DNA from: Flavobacterium ranwuense
GTDB taxonomy: Bacteria > Bacteroidota > Bacteroidia > Flavobacteriales > Flavobacteriaceae
Assembly (NCBI RefSeq): GCF_004349315.1
Contig: NZ_SMLH01000001.1
Coordinates: 868,001 to 932,000 of the forward strand
Direction of reading: 5' to 3'
DNA length: 64,000 nt
Of the stretch, positions 52,996 to 61,379 are shown one piece after another (the first letter of the stretch is position 1; each line of letters starts with the position of its first letter). The notes below the pieces were generated by a model. The model saw only the letters and a list, made by a program, of their open reading frames with translations, was not told where the DNA came from and made no database searches. The position numbers were made by a program, and so were the translations under genes.

Positions 52996-53817
52996 TTATT
53001 CTTCAGTTGCAGTTGGAGCAGCAGCTTCTACAGCAGGAGCTACTTCTACAGCTTCAGCAGCAGGAGCAACAACTTCAGTGGTAGCAGGAGCAACAACTTC
53101 AGCAGTAGCTTCACCTTCTTTGTCAGAACCTCTATCAGAAAGTCCTTCAACAATTGCAGCTGTAACTAAAGATAAAATTTTATCAATTGATTTAGAAGCA
53201 TCATCATTTGCAGGAATTACATATTCTACTTCACGAGGATCAGAATTTGTATCAACCATTGCAAAAACTGGAATGTTTAATTTTTGAGCTTCTTTTATTG
53301 CGATATGTTCCGCTTTGATATCAACTACGAACAATGCAGCTGGTAGTCTAGACATGTCAGCGATTGAACCTAAATTTTTCTCTAATTTAGCACGAAGACG
53401 ATCTACTTGCAAACGCTCTTTTTTAGAAAGAGTCATGAATGTACCATCTTTCTTCATTTTATCAATAGTAGCCATTTTTTTAACAGCTTTACGGATAGTT
53501 ACGAAGTTAGTTAGCATTCCACCAGGCCATCTTTCAGTGATGTAAGGCATGTTTGCAGCTTTTGCTTTTTCAGCAACGATGTCTTTTGCTTGTTTTTTGG
53601 TAGCAACAAATAATATTTTTCTACCTGATGCAGCGATTTTTTTCAAAGCTTCATTAGCTTCTTCAATTTTTGCTGCAGTTTTATATAGATTGATAATGTG
53701 AATACCATTACGCTCCATATAAATGTAAGGAGCCATATTTGGATCCCATTTTCTAGTCATGTGTCCGAAGTGAACACCTGCTTCTAGTAATTCTTTTACT
53801 TCTACTTTGTTTGCCAT
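52996..53817 (-). CDS. rpsB: 30S ribosomal protein S2 with Ala/Glu/Val tail
   Basis: A 273-residue S2 (MANKVEVKELLEAGVHFGHM, RKWDPNMAPYIYMERNGIHI, EARKLNIPVFAMVDTN-like AQKLNIPVFAMVDTNSD). The last 45 or so residues are a low-complexity acidic tail (VVAPATTEVVAPAAEAVEV), as in many Bacteroidota S2 proteins. Between rpsI and rpsB a CTACC/GGTAG hairpin lies at 53906-53921. Confidence 0.95.
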   Translation of the reverse strand: MANKVEVKELLEAGVHFGHMTRKWDPNMAPYIYMERNGIHIINLYKTAAKIEEANEALKKIAASGRKILFVATKKQAKDIVAEKAKAANMPYITERWPGGMLTNFVTIRKAVKKMATIDKMKKDGTFMTLSKKERLQVDRLRAKLEKNLGSIADMSRLPAALFVVDIKAEHIAIKEAQKLNIPVFAMVDTNSDPREVEYVIPANDDASKSIDKILSLVTAAIVEGLSDRGSDKEGEATAEVVAPATTEVVAPAAEAVEVAPAVEAAAPTATEE

Positions 53818-53992
53818 TTTTGTTCTAGTTTACGTTCTGTTGATTAGCAATGAATAAATGGCGGTTTCCCGGCTTTATACATTTAGATGCTAAACTATTT
53901 CCTACCTCGGTAGGAGAGCAACAACAACTTTGTTTTTTAAATTCAATAATAAATGAACGATGTCTTGTCCCATTTGAACAAGACAGGTAATA

Positions 53993-54379
53993 TTAACGTT
54001 TAGAGAATTGGAATCTCTTACGAGCTTTCTTCTGACCGAATTTCTTACGTTCAACCATTCTTGGATCTCTTGTTAATAAACCTTCTGGTTTCAAGATAGC
54101 TCTGTTTTCCGCATTTACTTCACACATAACGCGTGCCAATGCCATTCTTACAGCTTCTGCTTGACCAGTTGAACCACCACCGTAAACGTTAACTTTTACG
54201 TCAAAGTTGCTTACATTCTCTGTCATAGACATAGGTTGTAATACTTTGTACTGTAAAGTTGCAGTTGGGAAGTACGTTTCGAATGCTTTTTTGTTTACAG
54301 TGATTACTCCTGTTCCTTCTGAAACATAAACACGTGCAACAGCGGTTTTTCTTCTACCGATTTTGTGAATAACTCCCAT
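53993..54379 (-). CDS. rpsI: 30S ribosomal protein S9
   Basis: A 128-residue protein beginning MGVIHKIGRRKTAVARVYV and ending in KARKRFQFSKR, whose basic tail contacts P-site tRNA. Its ATG overlaps the rplM stop by one base (TAATG), so translation is coupled. Confidence 0.97.
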   Translation of the reverse strand: MGVIHKIGRRKTAVARVYVSEGTGVITVNKKAFETYFPTATLQYKVLQPMSMTENVSNFDVKVNVYGGGSTGQAEAVRMALARVMCEVNAENRAILKPEGLLTRDPRMVERKKFGQKKARKRFQFSKR

Positions 54380-54834
54380 TATTTAAGATCGTTAAGGTTA
54401 ACTGTTCTAGGTTTTTGAGCGCCTTGTTTGTGCTCTGACCCTACAACAACATTTAAATTTCTAAAAAGTTCAGCGCCAATTTTGTTTTTTGGCAACATCC
54501 CTTTTATCGCTTTTTCTACTAGTAATGCAGGATTTTTTGATTGCAATACTTCGGCAGTTAAAGTTCTTTGCCCTCCAGGGTAACCAGTGTGACGGATGTA
54601 AGTTTTCTCTTTCATCTTGTTACCTGTAAGGTTAATTTTTTCTGAGTTGATAACGATTACGTTATCACCGCAGTCCACGTGTGGTGTGTAACTTGGCTTG
54701 TACTTGCCTCTCAAAATCATAGCGACTTTTGAAGCAAGACGACCTAAGTTGTGACCATCAGCATCTACAACAATCCACTCTTTTGTAACGGTGGCTTTGC
54801 TTGCTGATTGTGTCTTGTAGCTTAATGCGTCCAT
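54379..54834 (-). CDS. rplM: 50S ribosomal protein L13
   Basis: A 151-residue protein with WIVVDADGHNLGRLASKVA, GKYKPSYTPHVDCGDNVIVI and TYIRHTGYPGGQR, fully typical of L13. It is the first gene of the rplM-rpsI-rpsB-tsf run and is read from a consensus promoter. The leader contains a CCCCTTTATTGGGG hairpin (54860-54873), a possible site of autoregulation. Confidence 0.97.
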   Translation of the reverse strand: MDALSYKTQSASKATVTKEWIVVDADGHNLGRLASKVAMILRGKYKPSYTPHVDCGDNVIVINSEKINLTGNKMKEKTYIRHTGYPGGQRTLTAEVLQSKNPALLVEKAIKGMLPKNKIGAELFRNLNVVVGSEHKQGAQKPRTVNLNDLK

Positions 54835-54877
54835 AATATATTTTTAATTAAACATTCCATCCCCAATAAAGGGGTTG

Positions 54878-54907
54878 CAAAAGTACAATTAATTATTTTA
54901 AATACAA
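54878..54907 (-). promoter_or_regulatory. promoter of rplM
   Basis: On the minus strand TTG (54907-54905), an exact 19-nt spacer, and TACTTTTG (54885-54878). The rplM ATG is 43 nt further. Confidence 0.8.
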
Positions 54908-55066
54908 ATACCTGTAAAAGATAATTTTAACGAAATATCTATAGATTGATTTTTGGATAGAAACAGGGGATTAATTTTCATTAATAGGGTGATAAATAAA
55001 GTCGTACACAAAAAAACCATCTGAATTTTAGAATTCAAATGGTTTTGTTATTAAGTGCATTCAATT

Positions 55067-55879
55067 TTATACAATAAATATATTTGCTATTGCTACTGCT
55101 TGAGCTGTGGTTAGAGGTTCGTCATAAGATTCTGAACCTGCATCTGCTCCAAATAATGTAGCAGTATTATAGCCAGCTTGCAGTGTAACTTCTTCGCCAT
55201 CATATACGGCTTGTGTTGCTGCTGGCATTCCTGCACCTCTTTGGTTTCCGGAAATCCAGCCTTTTAATCCTCTTAATCTTCTTACTTCTGAGGCATGTCG
55301 GGCTTCAACAGAGTGAATCTGTAATGCAGCTGTAAGTAAATCAGGAGTCGAAATTAAATTTCCGGCCTGTCCTTTATAGGCTCGTACCCCGGTGTCTTCA
55401 AAGGCTTGCGCCAAGGCAAGAAAGGTTGGGTAATTTGTAAACGGACTAAAGGCACCGCCAACGGTAAAATCAAATGTGGGTTTAGGCACGAAGTTTGCAC
55501 TTGCTGTTCCGCCTAATCCTGCAATTAGAAAAGTAACATGGCTGTTTTCGTGTTTGGAAATCTGTTCAAAAACTTTTCTATCCCGTCCTGCATTTTCAAG
55601 TAGCGGAATTACACCGGAATCTAAAGCCATTTGATAAAATTCTTTTTCAAGATATTCCAGAGTCAAGGCAAGCTGTAAAGCACCGATTGGTGTACTTGGT
55701 GTTGGTGGAATATCTGCTGCATAGGCAGAAGTTGATACTGATGCTAATCCGAATGGAATTGCTGCCAAAGCTAAATTTTTTCCCAATTGACTGAATTGAC
55801 CTAAACTTTCTCTTCTGGAGCCCTTACTTTGCATTACACTTTCATCTGCAAGAGACTCTATAAATTTTAATATGTTCAT
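55067..55879 (-). CDS. ferritin-like (Ferritin_2) protein, second of pair
   Basis: A 270-residue protein from the ATG at 55879; the frame extends 21 codons into the neighbour, without homology. Residues about 30-55 are an export-type segment ending ASVSTSAYAAD. The rest has four-helix ferritin-like features: LALTLEYLEKEFYQMALDSG, ISKHENSHVTFLIAGLGG, LAQAFEDTGVRAYKGQAG and QIHSVEARHASEVRRLRG, with paired Glu/His iron-type ligands. It resembles desiccation-related proteins. Encoded 19 bp after its paralogue. Confidence 0.85.
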   Translation of the reverse strand: MNILKFIESLADESVMQSKGSRRESLGQFSQLGKNLALAAIPFGLASVSTSAYAADIPPTPSTPIGALQLALTLEYLEKEFYQMALDSGVIPLLENAGRDRKVFEQISKHENSHVTFLIAGLGGTASANFVPKPTFDFTVGGAFSPFTNYPTFLALAQAFEDTGVRAYKGQAGNLISTPDLLTAALQIHSVEARHASEVRRLRGLKGWISGNQRGAGMPAATQAVYDGEEVTLQAGYNTATLFGADAGSESYDEPLTTAQAVAIANIFIV

Positions 55880-55898
55880 AATTTCTAGATTTAAAAGT

Positions 55899-56642
55899 TT
55901 ATGGTAAATACTGAGCAGTAAAATTTGTTGTGATAAATCCACCAGCTACAGGAAGTATTTGGGATGGATTACTTGCTACATCTAAGCCTGTTGTACCATT
56001 TACCACATCATCGCCGGCAAAATCTTTTGAATTTGGATTGATTAGGCTTCTGATAGCCGATGCATGTCTCGCTTCAACAGAAACTATTTTTCCTGCTAGT
56101 AGTAGGTAATCAGGACTTTTTATTAATTTCCCGGCGCCGTTATAAGCAGCTACTCCTGTGTCTTCCAGCGCTTTTGCAGTAGCTAAAACTTGCGTACGGT
56201 TGCTGAAATTTAAGGTTCCATAGTCAAAAGCTAAGGTAGGTAACAATTGAGTGTTTGGGTCTGGTAAAGCACCTGTTAAGGCTGTCTTGAAAAATTCTCT
56301 GTGAATTACTTCATGACGATACAAATCAGTAAGGACTGCCTGATCTTGCGCTGTGAAATTCGTTGTGAATCCAGAAGAGTTTACCACTTTAGTGTAAAAA
56401 TCGGCTTCTAATTGTTCTAGTGCGTACGCATAGGTTAAGACACCAAAATCGCCACCACCTAAATCAAAAACCCCATTCCTTACTCCGGGAAACTGATTTG
56501 CTGGATTGTTCTCGTAATCGTCATTATTACAACCTGCTAATAACAAACTTGTGCCCACAAGTGTGAGCCCACTAATTTTCAGAAAGTTCCTTCTATTTGT
56601 GAAAGATGGATTTACTTCTTGAATCGAAACTACATTTTTCAT
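55899..56642 (-). CDS. ferritin-like (Ferritin_2) lipoprotein, first of pair
   Basis: A 247-residue paralogue of the next gene. The N-terminus has a twin-arginine and lipoprotein signal (TNRRNFLKISGLTLVG, then LLLAGC). Helical segments YALEQLEADFYTKVVNSSG, LYRHEVIHREFFKTALTG, ALEDTGVAAYNGAGKLI and GKIVSVEARHASAIRSLI carry the Glu/His ligands. Tat export suggests folding with its metal in the cytoplasm. A fragment of its start region is duplicated 185 bp upstream. Confidence 0.85.
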   Translation of the reverse strand: MKNVVSIQEVNPSFTNRRNFLKISGLTLVGTSLLLAGCNNDDYENNPANQFPGVRNGVFDLGGGDFGVLTYAYALEQLEADFYTKVVNSSGFTTNFTAQDQAVLTDLYRHEVIHREFFKTALTGALPDPNTQLLPTLAFDYGTLNFSNRTQVLATAKALEDTGVAAYNGAGKLIKSPDYLLLAGKIVSVEARHASAIRSLINPNSKDFAGDDVVNGTTGLDVASNPSQILPVAGGFITTNFTAQYLP

Positions 56643-56752
56643 AATTTAATTTCTTTAAAGGTTATTAATTATAAGTATACTAGGTATAAACGAGATTTTT
56701 AGGGGTTCGGTTTTAGATTTTTAATTTTTTTTGTTAATTATGTAAAAAAAAC

Positions 56753-56827
56753 TTAATTCCTGAAATTTTCGGGCAGGGAAGGAGTGGTTTTTGGTTTGAC
56801 TTCTTGAATCGAAACTGCATTTTTCAT
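56753..56827 (-). pseudogene. duplicated start region of the ferritin-like lipoprotein
   Basis: A 24-codon frame begins MKNAVSIQEVKP, against MKNVVSIQEVNP in the intact gene, then diverges (KTTPSLPENFRN) and stops. The DNA at 56799-56833 matches 56614-56648 over 35 bases with one mismatch. It is best read as a remnant of a duplication or deletion. A real 24-residue protein is not excluded. Confidence 0.6.
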
Positions 56828-56884
56828 AATTTAAACATTCAAAAGGTTAATAGTTGTATGTTTTCTGATTAATGATTTAATATG

Positions 56885-56911
56885 TATATTTGCGATTGAT
56901 AAAATTTATCA
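56885..56911 (+). promoter_or_regulatory. -7 element with overlapping palindrome before the LacI gene
   Basis: TATATTTG (56885-56892) is a good -7 element, but no TTG stands 19 nt upstream. TGATAAA-A-TTTATCA (56897-56911) is a perfect 15-bp palindrome at the expected transcription start. This is the position and symmetry of a repressor operator, 148 bp before the LacI-family gene. The rest of the 417-bp gap 56643-57059 holds the duplication scar and AT-rich sequence. Confidence 0.5.
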
Positions 56912-57059
56912 CAAAAATAATAATAAAAATAAAATTTTAATTGCTGATTTTCAATTAATTATCTTTTAAAGGTACTTTAATTTTAGTGAATGTTATTATA
57001 AAATTATTGAAATAGTTTGTATAATTGCCATATAGTCTACCCGTTAATATTTTAAATTT

Positions 57060-58085
57060 ATGAAAGCTAAAGCTACATTAAAACAAATCGCAAAAGAACT
57101 GAATGTTTCTGTCTCTACAGTTTCGAAAGCGCTGAACGATAGCCCGGAGATTAGCGATCAGACAAAGGTTAAAATTAAAGAATATGCTAAACTTAAAAAT
57201 TATAAACCCAATGTAATTGGTCTGAACCTTAAAAATAGAAAGACAAAAACCATTGGTGTAATTATTCCCAATATTTTGAATTCTTTTTTTGCTAAAGTAT
57301 TTAGCGGTATAGAAAAAATAGCGGATGAAAAAGGATATAATGTTATTATGTGTATCTCAAATGAATCATTAGAAAAAGAAGCACATACACTTGAAATGCT
57401 AAGTAATGGGACTATTGATGGATTTATTGTTTCCGTTTCTGAAGAAGCGCAAAAAAATCATGAATACAATCATTTTAAGGAAATTATTAATGATGGTACA
57501 CCTATAGTAATGTTTGATAGAATTGCCGATGGGGTGGAGTGTGATAAAGTTGTAGTCGATGATTTTGATTCGGCTTTAAATTCTACGCAACATTTAATAA
57601 ATGTAGGATGCAAGAACATCGCTTTATTTTCTTCGGTAGATAATTTAAGTGTTGGTAAATTAAGAGCTGAAGGGTATCTTAAGGCATTGGAAAATAATAA
57701 TATTCCAGTAAATACTAATATAATTCTTAGAACGGATTCTGAAAAAAATTTAAAGGATAAAATTGAAAGTATTTTTGATAACAATCCAATAGATGGAGTT
57801 TTTGCTTTGGAGGAAAATGATTCGGTGGCCGCATTGCGTATTGCTCTTAAAAAAGGGTATAAAGTTCCAGAAGAAATCTCTATCATTGGTTTTGCTGATG
57901 GAATTTTAGCTTCTAGAAGGTTATCTCCAAGTTTAACTACAGTAAGTCAGCACGGAATAGAAATAGGCGAAGTTGCTGCTAAATTGCTTATCGCAAGATT
58001 AGAATCCAAAGAAGAGCACATTCCTTATGAGACGGTGGTGATCAAAACAAAACTGAAAGAAAGAGAATCAACAAGGAAATTGTAG
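57060..58085 (+). CDS. LacI family transcriptional regulator
   Basis: A 341-residue regulator. The N-terminal helix-turn-helix is LKQIAKELNVSVSTVSKALN, the hinge KPNVIGLNLK, and the effector domain (from KTIGVIIPNILNSFF) has a periplasmic-binding-protein fold ending in LTTVSQHGIEIGEVAAKLL. The effector is unknown; no sugar operon is adjacent. A palindrome at its promoter suggests self-control. It may also act on the divergent ferritin-like genes. Confidence 0.92.
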   Translation: MKAKATLKQIAKELNVSVSTVSKALNDSPEISDQTKVKIKEYAKLKNYKPNVIGLNLKNRKTKTIGVIIPNILNSFFAKVFSGIEKIADEKGYNVIMCISNESLEKEAHTLEMLSNGTIDGFIVSVSEEAQKNHEYNHFKEIINDGTPIVMFDRIADGVECDKVVVDDFDSALNSTQHLINVGCKNIALFSSVDNLSVGKLRAEGYLKALENNNIPVNTNIILRTDSEKNLKDKIESIFDNNPIDGVFALEENDSVAALRIALKKGYKVPEEISIIGFADGILASRRLSPSLTTVSQHGIEIGEVAAKLLIARLESKEEHIPYETVVIKTKLKERESTRKL

Positions 58086-58104
58086 TTTTCTATAATAAGT
58101 CTAA

Positions 58105-58145
58105 AAAAAATCTCTAACCGTTTTAAATGATTAGAGATTTTTTTA
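58105..58145. terminator. terminator between the LacI gene and polA
   Basis: AAATCTCTAA and TTAGAGATTT form a 10-bp stem with A and T runs on both sides, between convergent genes. Confidence 0.85.
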
Positions 58146-58166
58146 TGAGTATAATGGAAGATAATT

Positions 58167-61010
58167 CTAATGCGCTTCCAGCCAATCTTTTCCTGCTCCT
58201 AAATCAACATCCAAAGGAACATCTAACTTGAAAGCATGCTCCATCTCGTGTTTTATCATCGGTTTAATTTTTTCGAGTTCCGAATTGTGCACGTCAAACA
58301 CAAGCTCATCATGAACCTGTAACAACATTTTACTTTTCCAGTTTTCAGACGTTAGTTTTTCATGAATGTTAATCATTGCAATTTTGATGATATCGGCAGC
58401 GCTTCCTTGAATTGGTGCGTTTACCGCATTTCGTTCTGCGCCACCACGAACAATTGCATTTTGCGAATTAATATCTTTCAAATAACGTCGCCGTCCAAGG
58501 ATTGTTTGCACATAACCATTGTCTCTTGCAAAATCAATTTGTTCCTGAATATAGGATTTTAATCTTGGATATGTTTTGTAATACGCTTCAATCAAAGCGG
58601 CACTTTCACTTCTGGATAAAGAGGTTTGATTGCTCAGTCCAAAAGCCGAAACTCCGTAAATAATCCCAAAATTTACTGTTTTGGCATGACTTCGTTGTTC
58701 ACGAGTCACTTCTTCCAACGGAACATTAAATACTTTTGAAGCCGTAGATTTGTGAATGTCTTCGTGATTTTGGAATGCCTTAATCATGTTTTCTTCACCA
58801 CTTAATGCTGCAATTACACGCAATTCTATTTGAGAATAATCGGCAGAAACCAAAGTATAGTTTTCATCTCGGGCTACAAATGCTTTTCTGATTTGTCGGC
58901 CGCGTTCGGTACGAATAGGGATGTTCTGTAAGTTCGGATTATTCGAACTCAAACGACCCGTTGCGGCAACGGTTTGCATGTAATCCGTGTGAATGCGGTT
59001 TGTAATTTTATCTACTTGGTTGGGTAATGCTTCAACATACGTATTTTGTAGTTTTACCAATTGGCGCCAGTCGAGTATGTCTTTCACTATTGGATTTTCG
59101 GAAGCTAGATAACTCAATATTTCCTCTCCGGTTGCATATTGTCCGGTTTTGGTCTTCTTTTGTTTGGCTCCGCCAATTTTCAATTTGTCAAATAAAACAT
59201 CACCCAGTTGTTTCGGGGAAGCCAGATTAAATTTCTCGCCCGCAGTTTCATAAATGTTTGCTTCTAATATTTTAATATCGTCATCCAATGTTTTCGACAG
59301 TGATTTCAAGAAATCCACATCTACGCGGATTCCTTCTTTTTCCATGTCGGCCAATACTTTTACCAATGGAATTTCGATTTCTTCAAAAAGTTTCTTGGTT
59401 CCAGTTTTGTCTAATTCCAATGTGAATATTTCCTTGAGTTGCAAAGTGACATCGGCATCCTCAACAGCATATTCTTTTATTTCTTCCAATGCAACATCAC
59501 GCATTGATTTCTGGTTTTTCCCTTTTTTACCAATTAAAGTTTCAATGGATTGAGGCGCATATTTTAAATACGTTTCTGATAAAATATCCATATTATGACG
59601 CATATCCGGATTGATCAGATAATGCGCTATCATGGTATCGAATAACTTTCCTTTCACGGTAACATTGTAATTAGAAAGAATCTTTAAATCATATTTTAAA
59701 TTCTGTCCAATTTTTTCAATGCTTTCATTTTCGAAAAAAGGAATGAATTTTTCAACTAATGTTTGCGCCTCTTCTTGATTTTCTGGAAACGGAACATAGA
59801 ATCCTTTTCCTTTTTCATACGAAAATGAGATTCCAACTAATTCAGCATGCAAAGCGTCCAAACCTGTTGTTTCAGTATCAAAACAAACAGAAGCTTGGTT
59901 TTGTAAATTTTGCAATAGCAATCTTAGTCCTAAATCACCTTGAATTATTTGATAAGAATGTTCCGTGTTTTCTAGTGAATTATAATATTGATGACGTGTC
60001 TCTTCTGACGATTCATCCGGTATGGTACTTCCAAAAAGGTCGAACTGTTCTTCGTTTTTCGGTTGTGGTTTTTTGTATAATTTGGCTTCGTCAACGGGAT
60101 TGTTGTTGGCAGTTGCAGTAACCCCTTTTTTAAATATGGCATCAAATTGTTCTGCCATTCTTCGGAATTCCAATTCGTTGAAAAGCGCATCTGTTTTTTC
60201 GATATCAGGAGTCGTTAATTCATAATCGGTTTCGTCAAAAACAACAGGACAATCTAGTATTATAGTTGCTAATGTTTTAGATAATAACCCTTTTTCCTTA
60301 TTGGCTTCAATATTCTCTTTCATTTTTCCTTTAAGCTTGTCAGTATTCGCTAAAAGATTTTCCATGGTTCCAAATTCTTTCAAAAGTTTCTTAGCTGTTA
60401 CTTCTCCTACACCGGGTAATCCCGGAATGTTATCGGCAGCATCACCCATCATTCCAAGAAAGTCAATCACTTGGTCTGGTCGTTCGATTTCGAATTTGGC
60501 CAATACCTCTGGAATCCCCCAGATTTCTATTCCATTACCCATTCGGGCAGGTTTGTACATGAATATATTTTCAGAAACGAGTTGCGCAAAATCCTTGTCT
60601 GGAGTCACCATAAAGACTTTATAGTTCTGTTTTTCGGCTTGTTTAGCAATTGTTCCAATTAAATCATCTGCTTCATACCCTTTTACTTCGATAATAGGAA
60701 TATGCATGGCTTTCAGTAAATCTTGGATATAAGGTATTGCAATTTTAATAGCTTCGGGAGTGGCATCACGATGGGCTTTGTATTCTGGAAATATATCATT
60801 TCTCAATTGACTTCCGCCATTATCAAAGGCAACGGCTAAATGGTCTGGTTTTTCTCTTTTAATTACATCCATTAAGGAATTCATAAATCCCATAATGGCC
60901 GATGTGTCCATCCCTTTAGAGTTGATTCTTGGATTTTTTATGAAAGCATAATAGCCTCGAAAGATTAAGGCGTAGGCATCAAGAAGGAAAAGGCGTTTTT
61001 GTTGTGACAT
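58167..61010 (-). CDS. polA: DNA polymerase I
   Basis: A 947-residue repair and Okazaki-processing polymerase with all three domains. The 5'-3' exonuclease spans about 1-300 (FLLDAYALIFRGYYAF, DKDFAQLVSENIFMY). The 3'-5' exonuclease keeps its catalytic Asp-Glu (VCFDTETTGLDALHAELVGI), so proofreading is likely active. The polymerase has motif A DYSQIELRVIAALSGEENM, motif B RSHAKTVNFGIIYG and motif C LLQVHDELVFDV. A TACTTTTG -7 element lies at 61040 to 61033. Confidence 0.97.
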   Translation of the reverse strand: MSQQKRLFLLDAYALIFRGYYAFIKNPRINSKGMDTSAIMGFMNSLMDVIKREKPDHLAVAFDNGGSQLRNDIFPEYKAHRDATPEAIKIAIPYIQDLLKAMHIPIIEVKGYEADDLIGTIAKQAEKQNYKVFMVTPDKDFAQLVSENIFMYKPARMGNGIEIWGIPEVLAKFEIERPDQVIDFLGMMGDAADNIPGLPGVGEVTAKKLLKEFGTMENLLANTDKLKGKMKENIEANKEKGLLSKTLATIILDCPVVFDETDYELTTPDIEKTDALFNELEFRRMAEQFDAIFKKGVTATANNNPVDEAKLYKKPQPKNEEQFDLFGSTIPDESSEETRHQYYNSLENTEHSYQIIQGDLGLRLLLQNLQNQASVCFDTETTGLDALHAELVGISFSYEKGKGFYVPFPENQEEAQTLVEKFIPFFENESIEKIGQNLKYDLKILSNYNVTVKGKLFDTMIAHYLINPDMRHNMDILSETYLKYAPQSIETLIGKKGKNQKSMRDVALEEIKEYAVEDADVTLQLKEIFTLELDKTGTKKLFEEIEIPLVKVLADMEKEGIRVDVDFLKSLSKTLDDDIKILEANIYETAGEKFNLASPKQLGDVLFDKLKIGGAKQKKTKTGQYATGEEILSYLASENPIVKDILDWRQLVKLQNTYVEALPNQVDKITNRIHTDYMQTVAATGRLSSNNPNLQNIPIRTERGRQIRKAFVARDENYTLVSADYSQIELRVIAALSGEENMIKAFQNHEDIHKSTASKVFNVPLEEVTREQRSHAKTVNFGIIYGVSAFGLSNQTSLSRSESAALIEAYYKTYPRLKSYIQEQIDFARDNGYVQTILGRRRYLKDINSQNAIVRGGAERNAVNAPIQGSAADIIKIAMINIHEKLTSENWKSKMLLQVHDELVFDVHNSELEKIKPMIKHEMEHAFKLDVPLDVDLGAGKDWLEAH

Positions 61011-61275
61011 GATTGTGATTTTGTAAAGTTTTCAAAAGTACAAAACTTGCCAGATAAAGGAGTGAAGGATTGAAATATTTCTTATGATTCATACAAGTGT
61101 TCTTTTTTTTTGGTTTTCTGAAGAATTCGTTTAAAAATTTTAGTAATCAATTCTTTATTTGGAGAAAAATCACCAATAATGATTTGAAAGAAAATAGGTA
61201 TTAATCTTTTAATTAACGAGTATTGTAAAATATTAAATTATAAGAATATAAATATATTTTAATTAAAAAAACGCC

Positions 61276-61305
61276 TTTAAACGATTATTTAAGTATTTAA
61301 ACGAT
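61276..61305 (+). promoter_or_regulatory. two TTTAAACGAT direct repeats before the fibre-like gene
   Basis: TTTAAACGAT occurs at 61276-61285 and 61296-61305, exactly 20 bp apart (two helical turns), 75 bp before the gene at 61380. A weak ATATTTTG -7-like element follows at 61304-61311. This looks like a tandem activator site. The rest of 61041-61275 is AT-rich, with nothing recognisable. Confidence 0.4.
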
Positions 61306-61379
61306 ATTTTGTGTAAATTTACATATGAAGTTTTGAGCCGGGAGAGGTTCTTTATATTTAATCTTTAATTCGTTATATT

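Noticed and set aside
53882..53960. Ribosomal-protein leader motif before rpsB
   Set aside because: Only a short CTACC/GGTAG hairpin is visible; I cannot match it to a known leader family.
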